Shown here: piece by piece, positions 26,655 through 35,883 of the stretch
Layout of the letters: each line of letters opens with the position of its first letter
How positions within the stretch are numbered: the stretch's first letter is position 1
DNA from: Virgibacillus sp. AGTR
Lineage (GTDB): Bacteria; Bacillota; Bacilli; Bacillales; Amphibacillaceae
Length of the DNA stretch: 55,580 bases
Assembly (NCBI RefSeq): GCF_016919725.2
Contig: NZ_JAJERH010000024.1
Coordinates: 1-55,580, forward strand
Reading direction: 5' to 3'
Notes under the pieces: model-generated
What the model saw: only the letters and a program-made list of their open reading frames with translations
Database searches by the model: none
What the model was told of the DNA's origin: nothing
Made by a program: the position numbers and the translations under genes

Positions 26655-26862
26655 ATATTATTATTTGCTTCCTCAACTCTAACATTGAATTAAACTTTTC
26701 AAATTTAACAAATGCCATTAACTATCTATCATTAACTTTAATAGCTTCTCTCTATAATTCAACATTCTTTTCTGCCTTATTCATTTCAAATGCTATAGAA
26801 CCTAGTTTAGCCCGTAAATCCTTTTATAATTTCCTCATTCTTTCAGTGAATTCAGGTGAATG
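26655..26862 (-). pseudogene. Decayed gene fragment with three glutamate-to-stop changes
   Basis: One minus-strand frame reads HSPEFTERMRKL, stop, KDLRAKLGSIAFEMNKAEKN and VEL, stop, REAIKVNDR, stop, LMAFVKFEKFNSMLELRKQ. The amphipathic helical pattern is continuous across all three stops (TAA, TAG, TAG), and each is one base from GAA or GAG. I read this as a former coiled-coil-like gene killed by nonsense mutations. The family is not recognised. Confidence 0.4.
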
Positions 26863-27122
26863 AGTATGTTAATGAATAATATTGCTTGACCGAAAAGGAG
26901 AAATCTAATTTATATAGTTTTCTATTGAATGCATGTCCAATTTAATAGAAAAGCTTATTCTCTTATCATATTATGGGGGGAAATATTATTTCTAAGTAAC
27001 ATTTCACAACTATAAATTGAATTCCAATATGAAATATCGGTTGTTAAACATGTTATACATTTTTACCTTTATTCAAAACATTAATGACCACTCTGCTACT
27101 TATACAAAATTGATTTGTAACA

Positions 27123-28814
27123 TTACAACTTAAACCGCCCTACCAATTCATTTAATTCCTCAGCCAATTTAGCAAGATGCTCAGAACTTCCTGCTACTTC
27201 TTCCATGGACCCACTTGATTGCTGTGCTGATGCTGATGTTTGTTCTACACCCGCTGCAGCTTCTTCAGAAACTGAGGCTATTTCCTCTATAGAACCATTC
27301 ATTTCTTGACTATTAGCCGCAATTTCAGATAAGTGTTCAGATACAGCCTGAATACTTTGAACCATATCTGTAACTGCAGAACTTATATTATTAAACGTTT
27401 TACCTGTGGTTTCTATTTGAGATGTCCCTTGTTCTACCTCTGTATATCCATCTCTTAATGAGTCAGCTACAACACTGGATTCAGTTTGTATGGTGGTTAC
27501 AATTGTCGTAATATCATTTACGGATAGAGCAACCTGCTCCGCCAGCTTTCTTACTTCATCTGCCACAACTGCAAAGCCCTTACCATGCTCACCCGCTCTT
27601 GCAGCTTCAATGGCAGCATTTAAAGCCAATAGATTTGTTTGCTCTGCAACATCTTTAATCACCGAAACAAGTTTTGAGATTTCTTGCGATTGGTTATCCA
27701 AATTTTGCATCTTTTCTACTGCATCTTTTACAATCCGATCAATTTTAATCATTTGCTCAGTTGAAGCATTCATTAGTTGACTTCCTTTTGTTGTCAGCTC
27801 TAATACTTTTCCTGAATTCTCGTGAATACGTTCTCCACTTTCATTTGCTTCTTCAACTCTGTTAGTGAACGTTCCCATAATGGATGCTAACTCACTGGCA
27901 CTATTCGCCTGTGTTTCTGCCCCAGTTGCAAGCTCTTCCATTGTTATTGCAACTTGGTCTGCTCCTGCTTTAACCTCACTGGCTGCCTGCGTTAGCTCTT
28001 CGCTTTGACTTGAAACAGATTCGGATACTTCAGAAATTCTATTTAATAGATTCCGATTATTATCACTCATTATATTCGTTGCTTTAACAAGTTGCGCAAC
28101 CTCATCTTTGTTGTTGGTTTTCAACGGTTCTTGACTTAAATCGCCTTTTGCCAAATCATTCATTCGTTTCATAATTATTAAGATTGGATTAGTAAGAGAC
28201 TTTGCAGTTATTAAAGCTATAATAATACCAATTATTAAAACTAAACCTGATATGATTAAAATAAAGAACACTGTTGAATCACCATACAATATAATTTGTT
28301 TTCCTTGTTTATTGACATCATTTTGACTTCTTGAAGATAATTTTTCATTACTATCCATTATTTCATTGGAAAGTGACTTAGCTTCCAATAATATCTCAAC
28401 AGCCTTATCACGATTACCCGATTCATATTCGGTGATTGAATTAGTTACCATATCTGTCCATTTAGCTTTTTTGTCTATAATGGATTTAATATTTTCTGAA
28501 TCACTTAAAGTCAACATTTCTTTCTCTATTTCTTTACCTTTTTCCAAATTAGCCTCTAATTGTTTCTTTATCTCCTTATCATTATATAGGAAATAGCCAC
28601 GAACCATTGATGCACTCTGTGACATATTATAAGAAAAATTTTCATTAATAATTAGGTATGGAACGTCCTTTTCAACAATTTGCTTTGTATTATTATTTAA
28701 CTTTTCAATAGCAATATAGCTTACCGTTCCTACTATAAATGCTAATGCTATAAGTAACCCAAAACCGAATAACAATTTTGTTTTAATTCTTTTAAATTTG
28801 AGTAGTTTTTTCAT
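27123..28814 (-). CDS. Methyl-accepting chemotaxis protein
   Basis: 563 residues from the ATG at 28814 (CAGGGG upstream); an open frame 22 codons longer lacks a ribosome site. TM1 at about 12-34, an extracytoplasmic four-helix-bundle domain (4HB_MCP type) to about 188, TM2 at 190-212, HAMP to about 265, then a long coiled-coil signalling domain. The hairpin tip is intact ([20 protein letters not shown], then [13 protein letters not shown]), so it can contact CheA and CheW. Glutamine/glutamate pairs typical of methylation sites flank the tip. The chemical sensed is unknown. Monocistronic. Confidence 0.93.
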   Translation of the reverse strand: MKKLLKFKRIKTKLLFGFGLLIALAFIVGTVSYIAIEKLNNNTKQIVEKDVPYLIINENFSYNMSQSASMVRGYFLYNDKEIKKQLEANLEKGKEIEKEMLTLSDSENIKSIIDKKAKWTDMVTNSITEYESGNRDKAVEILLEAKSLSNEIMDSNEKLSSRSQNDVNKQGKQIILYGDSTVFFILIISGLVLIIGIIIALITAKSLTNPILIIMKRMNDLAKGDLSQEPLKTNNKDEVAQLVKATNIMSDNNRNLLNRISEVSESVSSQSEELTQAASEVKAGADQVAITMEELATGAETQANSASELASIMGTFTNRVEEANESGERIHENSGKVLELTTKGSQLMNASTEQMIKIDRIVKDAVEKMQNLDNQSQEISKLVSVIKDVAEQTNLLALNAAIEAARAGEHGKGFAVVADEVRKLAEQVALSVNDITTIVTTIQTESSVVADSLRDGYTEVEQGTSQIETTGKTFNNISSAVTDMVQSIQAVSEHLSEIAANSQEMNGSIEEIASVSEEAAAGVEQTSASAQQSSGSMEEVAGSSEHLAKLAEELNELVGRFKL

Positions 28815-28911
28815 GCTAGTATCCCCTGTCAGTTTATATAATGGTATAAGATTAATTGCAACCAAACCGAATGACATCATTTGTAATCAAGTTTAATACT
28901 TGCACATCCTT

Positions 28912-29055
28912 TTAAACCCCACCAATATTTGATGCAGGTTTAATCTCTATTTCTTCACTATCTACCACGCTTGTAGCTGCAACGAATAGAAAACTAACGT
29001 TATCATTATCTATGCCTACAATTAAAAATACGATTTTCTTCTGTTCTATTTTGTT
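28912..29055 (-). pseudogene. Short coding-like remnant
   Basis: 48 codons between stops, with no usable start, read KIEQKKIVFLIVGIDNDNVS, then FLFVAATSVVDSEEIEIKPA and SNIGGV. The hydrophobic/polar pattern looks coding, but the gene is headless. No family recognised. Confidence 0.3.
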
Positions 29056-29494
29056 TTATCAATCTCTTTTTCCAACCAAAATGAATATGCTATTATTCGT
29101 AAAATTATAATGCTATTTGGCAAATCGAATGATTTACAAATGACTATTAGTTACTTTTAAAACCTTGGATAGATAGGATTTGATACACAATTAATACAGA
29201 AATATGGATCTTCAGCTTACATATAATTATTTTTATAATCCTCTATTTCTTTTCCTCCCTTACAAGTTTATTTTTAAATTCATACTAAAGAACCATCACT
29301 AAATACTCATTACATATATCGGTGAATATTATGAGATTGTTAGTTATTTCACTATTGGAAATATAAGGGATTTATGGAGAAGAGTTTGATTACATTCTTG
29401 CAAAGAATTGGAGGAACGGGAACGATGTTTGAAGTAAATATAAATGGACAACTGTGTTTAGCAAAGGAAAAGTATACAAGATTGTAATGAAATT
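29056..29494. other. Intergenic stretch, no intact gene seen
   Basis: AT-rich DNA. The only coding hint is a 20-codon plus-strand frame starting ATGTTTGAAGTAAAT at about 29425 behind GGAGG, which ends at 29487 and looks like the head of a broken gene. Confidence 0.4.
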
Positions 29495-29665
29495 TTGAAC
29501 TTAATACTTGGTCCTAATCTATACTCCATACTTGGCTTTTTAACGGCATCAATAATATTAGTAATTGCAAACATCATTTATGTGTTTTATACAAAAATAA
29601 AATCAATGCAGAAAGAAATAAACCTTTTGTTTGTCAGGCTTATTCGGAATGTTGCTTTAAAGTAA
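29495..29665 (+). pseudogene. Remnant of a small two-helix membrane protein
   Basis: 56 codons read from a TTG. The text LYSILGFLTASIILVIANII closely parallels VYTTLGFLTAAIILFITDAV in the intact small membrane protein at 32405-32602. Here the first helix is missing and there is no ribosome site, so it is a truncated paralogue on the opposite strand. Confidence 0.45.
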
Positions 29666-29747
29666 TACAAAATCTCCCCCAAGTAAATTCCATATTACAA
29701 TGAAATCAATCTCCGTAATCAGATGCGTTCCTATTAATAATTATTTG

Positions 29748-30121
29748 CTAATTAGTACTCCAATAGCTTTTACCTAATGTATCAATATCTTCCTTAAAAC
29801 ATAACGGACAATACCTTAAATAACTCAATCTAAGTACTTTATTCCCACCAAATCCAACTAGCTTTTCAAAGTTCATTTTTAAACCATTCGACCATTTTTC
29901 AGTCGTCTCGTATATGAAATCCGTTTTCCTTGTGAAATAAAATGGGGATAGAGTATGTTTATCGTTAATTTCCTTAGATGTTACTTTTGAAGTTTGTGGT
30001 AGGCATTTAATAAATGAATCAAAGTATTGAGGAAAATAAGAAGAAGATACTAGAACGTTCCTTCCGAATAAATCTTCTAGAGAGTGTAATACATTGAAAT
30101 AAGAATTGCTATTTCGCATAT
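29748..30121 (-). pseudogene. TniQ/TnsD-family fragment (Tn7-like transposon target protein)
   Basis: The frame reads YFNVLHSLEDLFG, LPQTSKVTSKEINDKHTL, SPFYFTRK and then LRYCPLCFKEDIDTLGKSYW. The KHTL-x-PFY block and the CPxCxxED zinc-site half are hallmarks of the TniQ N-terminal domain. Both ends are missing: the usual N-terminal PxxxELLYS stretch is replaced by the end of the nucleotidyltransferase gene, and a stop follows SYWSTN just before the expected HQ and the second Cys pair. No TnsA, TnsB or TnsC is in the window. Confidence 0.55.
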
Positions 30122-30933
30122 CCAATATTTTTCTTTTGTTCACTAATGTTCAATTTGGGATTATGCTTCTCTACTAACACAATTACCTCTTCAATCAATA
30201 ACTCCAATTCTTGTACAGCATTCTGTGGATCACCTATCATTATACTTGTCATTCTGTCATAAAGATTTTCCGGTTTAATCTGCATACGTTCAATATTGAA
30301 CCGCATCCACTTATAAGCAGGGTGATTTACGTACATATGATTTAAACCAAACAAAACACCAAACAGTTTCTTTTGTACTCCACAGAGGACATCATAAAGC
30401 ATTAACCAGTCTTGTCGTTTTAATAGTGCATTACGGTTACTCCATCGATTACTCAACCAAAGATTTTCAGTAATCATTTGTTTGGTAAGTCCTAACGGAT
30501 ATTTAGCTATTCTATTTTTTAACCCATTAACTATTTCTTCTCCGAAAAGACTAATTCCATCATCAATAGATGCTAGAATACACTGTTTATTAAAATCAGT
30601 TTCGCATCTATCAATTACATCGAAAATAAAACGGTCAACTGTCGTGGACAAAAAGCTACTTATCTCAAACTTAATACCATCTTGATTCATATAAGCTTCG
30701 GACCACTCTTCCTCTTCATAGGGATGATACGATAAAATTGTACCCTTAACTTCTTCGATGGGATATTGGCGATCCTCATCTGTTGGAGAATTTGACCACA
30801 AAATATGCAATTCAATATCTGAATACTCATCCTGTAAATTCTTTGATACCGAACCAGCCAAAATAATGGCTTCCACTTTTTCATTCTCCCTATATATCTT
30901 GGACATGTCTATTGCTTTCTTAAATAAGTCCAT
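30109..30933 (-). CDS. Nucleotidyltransferase-domain protein (DUF4037/ANT-like)
   Basis: 274 residues. The N-terminus has the polymerase-beta type nucleotidyltransferase motif: LAGSVSKNLQDEYSDIELHI (GS, then D/E metal ligands), followed by a third acidic site at FEIS. The C-terminal half is helical, with KRQDWLMLYDVLCGVQKKLF. Aminoglycoside adenylyltransferases and DUF4037 proteins share this plan; whether it modifies a drug is unknown. ATG behind GGGAG. The last codons run into the TniQ fragment, so the C-terminus may have been altered by the junction. Confidence 0.78.
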   Translation of the reverse strand: MDLFKKAIDMSKIYRENEKVEAIILAGSVSKNLQDEYSDIELHILWSNSPTDEDRQYPIEEVKGTILSYHPYEEEEWSEAYMNQDGIKFEISSFLSTTVDRFIFDVIDRCETDFNKQCILASIDDGISLFGEEIVNGLKNRIAKYPLGLTKQMITENLWLSNRWSNRNALLKRQDWLMLYDVLCGVQKKLFGVLFGLNHMYVNHPAYKWMRFNIERMQIKPENLYDRMTSIMIGDPQNAVQELELLIEEVIVLVEKHNPKLNISEQKKNIGYAK

Positions 30934-31022
30934 TTGTGCTAACTCCCAACCAATTCTATTTGTTCCGTAATCTTGCTTTATTCTAAAATAAAGTGTAGAC
31001 GCTTACTCTGTAAATAAACCCT

Positions 31023-31244
31023 TTAATTTAATAACTCTAAAACCACATCTGATCTATGCCTCAATACTAATTGTGTTTTTCTAGCTTTTATATTTAAGTC
31101 TTCAATATCTTCTGTTTGTTCTTCCCAGGATAATTTGGTTTCATTTTCTAATTTAACCACTTCATCCTCTATCCATTTTCTATAATACCTATACATTTTT
31201 TCCTTATCAATATCAAAAGTCAAATCTAAAAGGTATTCATTCAT
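31023..31244 (-). CDS. Hypothetical protein, possibly headless
   Basis: 73 residues, highly charged and helical (EKMYRYYRKWIEDEVVKLEN). No membrane segment. The ribosome site before ATG 31244 is weak. Immediately upstream and in the same frame lies MKRYYIAVMYDIFEPNNQ (31251-31307) with a GGTGA site and a TAA, then GAA GAT ATG. So the native protein may have been about 93 residues and is now split by one nonsense codon. The family is unknown. Confidence 0.5.
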   Translation of the reverse strand: MNEYLLDLTFDIDKEKMYRYYRKWIEDEVVKLENETKLSWEEQTEDIEDLNIKARKTQLVLRHRSDVVLELLN

Positions 31245-31398
31245 ATCTTCTTATTGATTATTAGGTTCGAATATATCATACATCACTGCAATATAATATC
31301 GTTTCATAATATCACCGCTATAATATAATATCTCTATTGATCCTTCTTCAGCTCTTATACCCGTTACTACAGTTACTTTAATACTTTTTAATCATTAT

Positions 31399-31531
31399 TT
31401 AATCATCAGAAGGAGTTAGATATTTCTTTTCTCCTATTGTGAAATCAGCCCCTCGTTCTACTTCAACATATAACTTCCTTAGAAGTTTTTTTCATCATAC
31501 AAACTTTCCCATCATCAAAATTATATATCTT
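31399..31531 (-). pseudogene. Decayed short gene
   Basis: Two frames join to read KIYNFDDGKVCMMKK and then RKLYVEVERGADFTIGEKKY, ending LTPSDD. A frameshift near 31485 separates them and no start codon is left. The family is not recognised. Confidence 0.35.
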
Positions 31532-31580
31532 TAGTTTACTTCTAAAGTTGTAAAGTTAAATACTTTAGTTGTATTTTCCC

Positions 31581-31772
31581 TTAGAAGTCAACGATATTTT
31601 TAAGCATTCTTCCTACACTCTTTATTAGCCAATAAATTAGGCGTATAGGTAAAATTACTAACTCAGGTATCCAACACAATACGTCAAGAATGACATTCCA
31701 AAACGTATAATTCTCTTTTTCTTTTTTTCTCCTCCTTGCTTTCACTTTCTTCCTCTCCCACCATTCTTTCAT
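31581..31772 (-). CDS. Small basic membrane-associated protein
   Basis: 63 residues. The first 20 are extremely basic (KEWWERKKVKARRRKKEKEN), followed by two short hydrophobic helices (ILDVLCWIPELVILPIRLIY and LIKSVGRMLKNIVDF). ATG behind GGGGGTGAT. I believe similar small proteins occur in other bacilli, but no function is known to me. Confidence 0.6.
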   Translation of the reverse strand: MKEWWERKKVKARRRKKEKENYTFWNVILDVLCWIPELVILPIRLIYWLIKSVGRMLKNIVDF

Positions 31773-32316
31773 TCATATCACCCCCATGAATCCTTCTTTT
31801 GAATCTCTATATTTTTTCACATCGTCATTATCTAAATAACCATTATTCAATACGAAAATGATTTAACCTTCCCTTCTAAAATAAATACACTTGGCACTAA
31901 TTGTTTTAGTATAATTACGATGAATCAGTAAATTAGTTCGTCATTTTGACTGATGAATAATATAAAAAGATTAAGAATTATGACCTCCCCCTAAAGTGGA
32001 CAAAAAATACGCTTCAGCTTTAGGGGGGATTTTATATCCAAAGCTCAATTTATTATTTTTTTAACTAATCCTCGACTTAATAGCAAGAGCTATTACCTTT
32101 TTTTAATTCTATTTATCCTATGTAAAATTGATTTAGAAATAAAAGGAGTTTTTCAAAGAATGTTTATTCTTGATATTTATATTGGTGAAACTAGAGGATT
32201 GCATCCAAGTAGGGAGACGAAGCAAAAACCTATTCGAAGAATGTATTGATTTAAAAGGTGGTCTTATAATATGCACTACGATTTAATTTTAAGAAGATTA
32301 TGTTTGAAAAATAAAT
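31773..32316. other. Intergenic stretch holding a strong hairpin
   Basis: No gene is seen. At 31987-32034 CCCCCTAAAG pairs with CTTTAGGGGG and TTTTAT follows on the plus strand, a clear Rho-independent terminator with no intact gene upstream on that strand. That fits a lost gene or an unannotated transcript. Confidence 0.5.
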
Positions 32317-32348
32317 AAAAAGAGCGGATAATGTAACCCGCTTTTTTC
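32317..32348 (-). terminator. Bidirectional terminator after the small membrane protein gene
   Basis: AAAAAGAGCGG pairs with CCGCTTTTTT; T-runs exist on both strands. It lies 57 nt beyond the stop of the gene at 32405. Confidence 0.7.
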
Positions 32349-32404
32349 TAATTTTTCTGCTTGTTATCCATCCAGGATTAAGCTATTTATATCCATAGTT
32401 TTTA

Positions 32405-32602
32405 TTAATTTCCCTCTGTTGACTTCTTTTTTTTATAAATCACACGAACAGCATCCGTAATAAATAATATTATTGCAGCGGTTAAAAAGCCTAGAGTGGT
32501 GTATACATTAAGATCAAATATTAAGGTTAAAACAGCTGCCACAACAAAGGCACCTGTACTTGCTATAGTAAGGTACCACCTCGATAGTTTTTTTGATGAC
32601 AT
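32405..32602 (-). CDS. Small two-helix membrane protein
   Basis: 65 residues from the ATG at 32602, with AAAGGAG 8 nt upstream. Two membrane helices (WYLTIASTGAFVVAAVLTLI and TLGFLTAAIILFITDAVRVI) and a lysine-rich tail. A truncated paralogue is at 29495-29665. No function known. Confidence 0.65.
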   Translation of the reverse strand: MSSKKLSRWYLTIASTGAFVVAAVLTLIFDLNVYTTLGFLTAAIILFITDAVRVIYKKKKSTEGN

Positions 32603-32825
32603 CAAATTTTCTCCTTTCTCCGGTAAGAAGTATACATACCTAAAATTTTACCACTGCAATTAAAATGAATGTTTTGTTACTATTATTAATAATAACAAAA
32701 TATTCATTTTTTTAAATTCGTAATTAATCTAATTTTATCTACTAATTCCAAAAATCAGAACTAGATCAGCTAAATTAATACTTAAAAAATTTTCGCGAAT
32801 AAACAAAACATTACAATATAAATCT

Positions 32826-32839
32826 AGTAAACGTTTACA
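32826..32839. promoter_or_regulatory. CcpA cre-like palindrome
   Basis: AGTAAACGTTTACA agrees with the cre consensus TGWNANCGNTNWCA at all defined positions but the first, and its centre GTAAACGTTTAC is a perfect palindrome. It lies 13 bp before an AGGAGG site of a broken plus-strand gene. Confidence 0.45.
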
Positions 32840-32880
32840 AAGGTGATGAATAGGAGGTTTTCGCTAAAATTTCTAGTTAC

Positions 32881-33137
32881 ATGTTTTTAATTTCGAAAGA
32901 GAAATGGACAATAAAAGGGGTTGTGGAAGGTGAGTAGACTACTTAAAACTAGCCACTGTAGCTATTACGGACAAAACAATTGAAATGGTGGAACCAGTTG
33001 GCAAATATGACTTCTTAATCAATGGAGAATTAAATCACTTCGATGTTACTATCAGTGATGTCTCAGAGGATGACCAAACACTTTCTGTTAATGAATCCAA
33101 TGGTCATCTTTTTTGTTTTAAAATAAAGCTCTCTTAA
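32881..33137 (+). pseudogene. Small gene broken by a one-base deletion
   Basis: From ATG 32881 the frame reads MFLISKEKWTIKGVVEGE and stops at TAG (32935). One base out of frame the text continues as VDYLKLATVAITDKTIEMVE, PVGKYDFLINGELNHFDVTI and on to a TAA at 33137. Adding one G at 32934 restores an open frame. An AGGAGG at 32852-32857 is followed by KISSYM in the same frame but no start codon at the right distance. A hairpin GATGACC/GGTCATC with TTTTTTG overlaps the end. The family is unknown. Confidence 0.45.
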
Positions 33138-33188
33138 AAAGTTGCGTAGGAAAGAAGAGAAAACCGAGACAAGACAAGGGATGAGCAT

Positions 33189-33237
33189 GAAAAAGACCCG
33201 GAAATCGGAAATGTTTATTTTCACGAAATCGGGGTCT
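33189..33237 (-). terminator. Terminator of rlmCD, copy 2 of hairpin repeat R3
   Basis: On the minus strand AAGACCCCG and CGGGTCTTTTT form a strong stem with a long loop about 40 nt past the rlmCD stop. The same sequence unit is at 26442-26490. The 17-mer TCGGAAATGTTTATTTT occurs inside it (33205-33221) and again at 33241-33257. Confidence 0.72.
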
Positions 33238-33275
33238 TAATCGGAAATGTTTATTTTGTGTCGGAAGTTTACTTT

Positions 33276-34661
33276 TTAATTAGACACTTTCCTTTCCAAC
33301 CAAGTAACACACTCCACATGATTGGTCTGTGGAAACATATCAACTGGCTGCACTTCCTTCGTTTCATAGCCACCTTCATCTAATATTTTTAAATCACGAG
33401 CTAAGGTAGAAGGATTGCAAGAGACGTAGACAATTCGCTTTGGCTCCATTTCAATCATAGCTTGAAGGAATTCCACTTCACAGCCTTTTCGAGGCGGATC
33501 AACGACTATGACATCTGGTCGAAGTCCTTGAGCCTTCCACCACGGCATAATTTTCTCAGCTTCACCAACAACAAATTCAGTGTTCGTAATGCCGTTTAAT
33601 TTGGCATTCATTTTGGCATCACTTATTGCTTCTGGAACCACTTCAATACCGTACACCTTCTTCGCCTGCTGAGCTAAAAATAAAGATATCGTTCCTATTC
33701 CGCAATAGGCATCAACAACAATATCATTTGCTCCAAGTTTTGCATATTCCAACGCTTTATCGTATAACACCTTTGTTTGAGGTGGATTCACCTGATAAAA
33801 GGATTTAGCGGAAATAGCAAAGCGAATATCACCTATCGTATCGTATATATAGGTTTCGCCCCAAATTACCTTTGTTTTCTTTCCCAAGATAACATTTGTC
33901 CGTTGGCTATTCACATTGTGAACAATCGATTTTATATGTGGGTACGTTTCCGTTAATTCCTTTATTAGCTTGTCCTGATACGGCAGCTTTTCCGTTCGTG
34001 TAACGATAACGATCATCGCATCATTTGTTTCTCTACCAGTTCGGACCATAATATGTCGTAATACTCCACGGTTTTGCTTTTCATCATAAGCTTTAATCCC
34101 TAATCGATCGGCAATTCTGCGAACAGCTTCTACAAGTCGGTCATTACTATCATCCTGAATGACGCACGTATCCATATCATCAATAATCTGGTGACTTCGT
34201 TTTTGATAAAAACCTGTTATTAATTCACCATGCTTATCCCCTACCGGAATTTGTACTTTATTACGATATCTCCAAGGGTCCTTCATACCAATGGTAGGAT
34301 GTACGGGAACTTGTTCCATATGTGCTATTTTTCGCATAACATTCTTTACTTGATTCTGTTTCATATCCAACTGCATAGCATAGCTCATATGCTGCAGCTG
34401 ACAGCCGCCGCATTTATAATACACATCACATGGGGGCTCGACACGCTCTGAGCTTGCTTGTCTCACCTCTACTAGTTTGCCGAATCCAAAGTTTTTGTTT
34501 ACTTTAACAACTTTTACCTCGGCTTCCTCCCCTGGTAGCCCATAAGGTACAAATAGTGGATACCCATCAATTTTGCCTACACCATTTCCTTCATGGGTAA
34601 GATCTTCGAAAGTGAGCGTGATGGTTTGATTCTTTTTTACTGGTGCTGTTTGTTTCGCCAT
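33276..34661 (-). CDS. rlmCD: 23S rRNA (uracil-5-)-methyltransferase RlmCD
   Basis: 461 residues, full length. An N-terminal TRAM domain (EDLTHEGNGVGKIDGYPLFV) binds RNA. Cysteines in CDVYYKCGGCQLQH bind an iron-sulfur cluster. The C-terminal Rossmann methyltransferase has DAYCGIGTISLFL for SAM, DPPRKGC, and the catalytic cysteine in SCNPSTLARD. It forms 5-methyluridine in 23S rRNA; in bacilli a single enzyme modifies both U747 and U1939. It lies downstream of dgkB, as in B. subtilis. Confidence 0.93.
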   Translation of the reverse strand: MAKQTAPVKKNQTITLTFEDLTHEGNGVGKIDGYPLFVPYGLPGEEAEVKVVKVNKNFGFGKLVEVRQASSERVEPPCDVYYKCGGCQLQHMSYAMQLDMKQNQVKNVMRKIAHMEQVPVHPTIGMKDPWRYRNKVQIPVGDKHGELITGFYQKRSHQIIDDMDTCVIQDDSNDRLVEAVRRIADRLGIKAYDEKQNRGVLRHIMVRTGRETNDAMIVIVTRTEKLPYQDKLIKELTETYPHIKSIVHNVNSQRTNVILGKKTKVIWGETYIYDTIGDIRFAISAKSFYQVNPPQTKVLYDKALEYAKLGANDIVVDAYCGIGTISLFLAQQAKKVYGIEVVPEAISDAKMNAKLNGITNTEFVVGEAEKIMPWWKAQGLRPDVIVVDPPRKGCEVEFLQAMIEMEPKRIVYVSCNPSTLARDLKILDEGGYETKEVQPVDMFPQTNHVECVTWLERKVSN

Positions 34662-34746
34662 GTATATCTTCCTTTACGTGCTAGTCTGTGGTCTTATCTT
34701 AACATAACTCTAACCAATAGTATGAACAAAAAGAAGACTACTGCAT

Positions 34747-35661
34747 TCAGTAATCTTCCCCTTCTTTATCGATAAATTCAGTTGGAACACAAAAGTCGAT
34801 ATGTTGCTGCAAATTTATAAATTCTCCGGGCAACAATCCACCAAATTCCCCATCAATATTTAATTGCATCTTCTCATCTGTCGTAACTGTCACATGCTTC
34901 GCTTTTTCATAAATGACATGCTTGTCTTCTAAATGAGCTCCCCGCAATGCAAGCGTGGCAATACGAATAAACTCTGCTAAGTTCGTTTTGCGCAAAATAA
35001 TTAAGTCAAAATATCCGTCTTGCATATTTGCTTCAGGTGCTAACTTCTCAAAGCCACCAACAGAATTCGAATTGGAAATAAGAAATAACATAATATCCTC
35101 ATCAATAACATTGCCATCATACTCTATTTTTGCTCGAATTGGCTTTAAGGACGGAAGCATCTCGATTCCCTTCATATAATAAGCTAACTGTCCAAGCATT
35201 GTTTTTAGCTTACTCGGAACCTCGTAGGTTAGCTCCGTTAACTTTCCACCACCGGCAATATTTATAAAATAATGTTCATTTACTTTGCCGATATCTAAAA
35301 GCATCGATTGACCATCTACAATAACATCAACCGCTTTTTTTATATCTCTTGGAATGCGTAATGCTCTAGCAAAATCATTGGTTGTACCAACTGGTATAAT
35401 CCCCAGCCTTGGCCGATGTTCCTGTTCGGCAATTCCATTAATCACTTCATTAATGGTGCCGTCGCCTCCAGCAGCAATAACGAGATCATATCCTCGGTCA
35501 ACCGCTGTCCTTGCAGCTGTTATCGCATCTCCTTCACAGGTGGTTGCGTGGGTTGATGTTTCATATCCAGCAATTTCGAGCTTTTCTAGAACTGCCGGTA
35601 ATTCTTTTTTAAAGGCTTCTCTGCCAGATGTGGGATTATAAATAATACGTGCTTTCTTCAT
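34747..35661 (-). CDS. dgkB: Diacylglycerol kinase DgkB
   Basis: 304 residues from the ATG at 35661, preceded by GGAGGG; an earlier in-frame ATG would overlap that site. Lipid-kinase catalytic domain: IIYNPTSGREAFKKEL, AAGGDGTINEVINGIA (the GGDGT nucleotide loop), GTTNDFARAL and a C-terminal beta sandwich ending in DGEFGGLLPGEF. It phosphorylates soluble diacylglycerol released during lipoteichoic acid synthesis, returning it to phospholipid synthesis as phosphatidic acid at the inner membrane face. Confidence 0.93.
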   Translation of the reverse strand: MKKARIIYNPTSGREAFKKELPAVLEKLEIAGYETSTHATTCEGDAITAARTAVDRGYDLVIAAGGDGTINEVINGIAEQEHRPRLGIIPVGTTNDFARALRIPRDIKKAVDVIVDGQSMLLDIGKVNEHYFINIAGGGKLTELTYEVPSKLKTMLGQLAYYMKGIEMLPSLKPIRAKIEYDGNVIDEDIMLFLISNSNSVGGFEKLAPEANMQDGYFDLIILRKTNLAEFIRIATLALRGAHLEDKHVIYEKAKHVTVTTDEKMQLNIDGEFGGLLPGEFINLQQHIDFCVPTEFIDKEGEDY

Positions 35662-35845
35662 TTCATTCCCTCCGCATTGCATGAAATATGCAGGGTCCTT
35701 CAACTATTTAAGTCACTAGGTCTCATGGTTTATTTTTCAGTCCAACATCTATCATAGACCTTTTCCATCATTTTGAAAAGGGGAATTGTTGAATTGTTTC
35801 GTGAATATGCATTATTTTCCAATGTGTAACTGACTGCAAATACGA

Positions 35846-35872
35846 GACTACCAATGCTTTTCATTGGTAGTC
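35846..35872. terminator. Hairpin after gatB
   Basis: A perfect 11-bp inverted repeat, GACTACCAATG/CATTGGTAGTC with a 5-nt loop, 12 nt after the gatB stop. The T-run on the minus strand is poor, so it may be an mRNA-stabilising end as much as a terminator. Confidence 0.6.
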
Positions 35873-35883
35873 TTGCCTCCACA

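Noticed and set aside
26440-26682. 80-codon plus-strand frame starting MKKTRKSEK
   Set aside because: It begins inside hairpin repeat R3 and runs through inverted repeats; the same start occurs at the other R3 copy and stops at once there, so it is not a gene.
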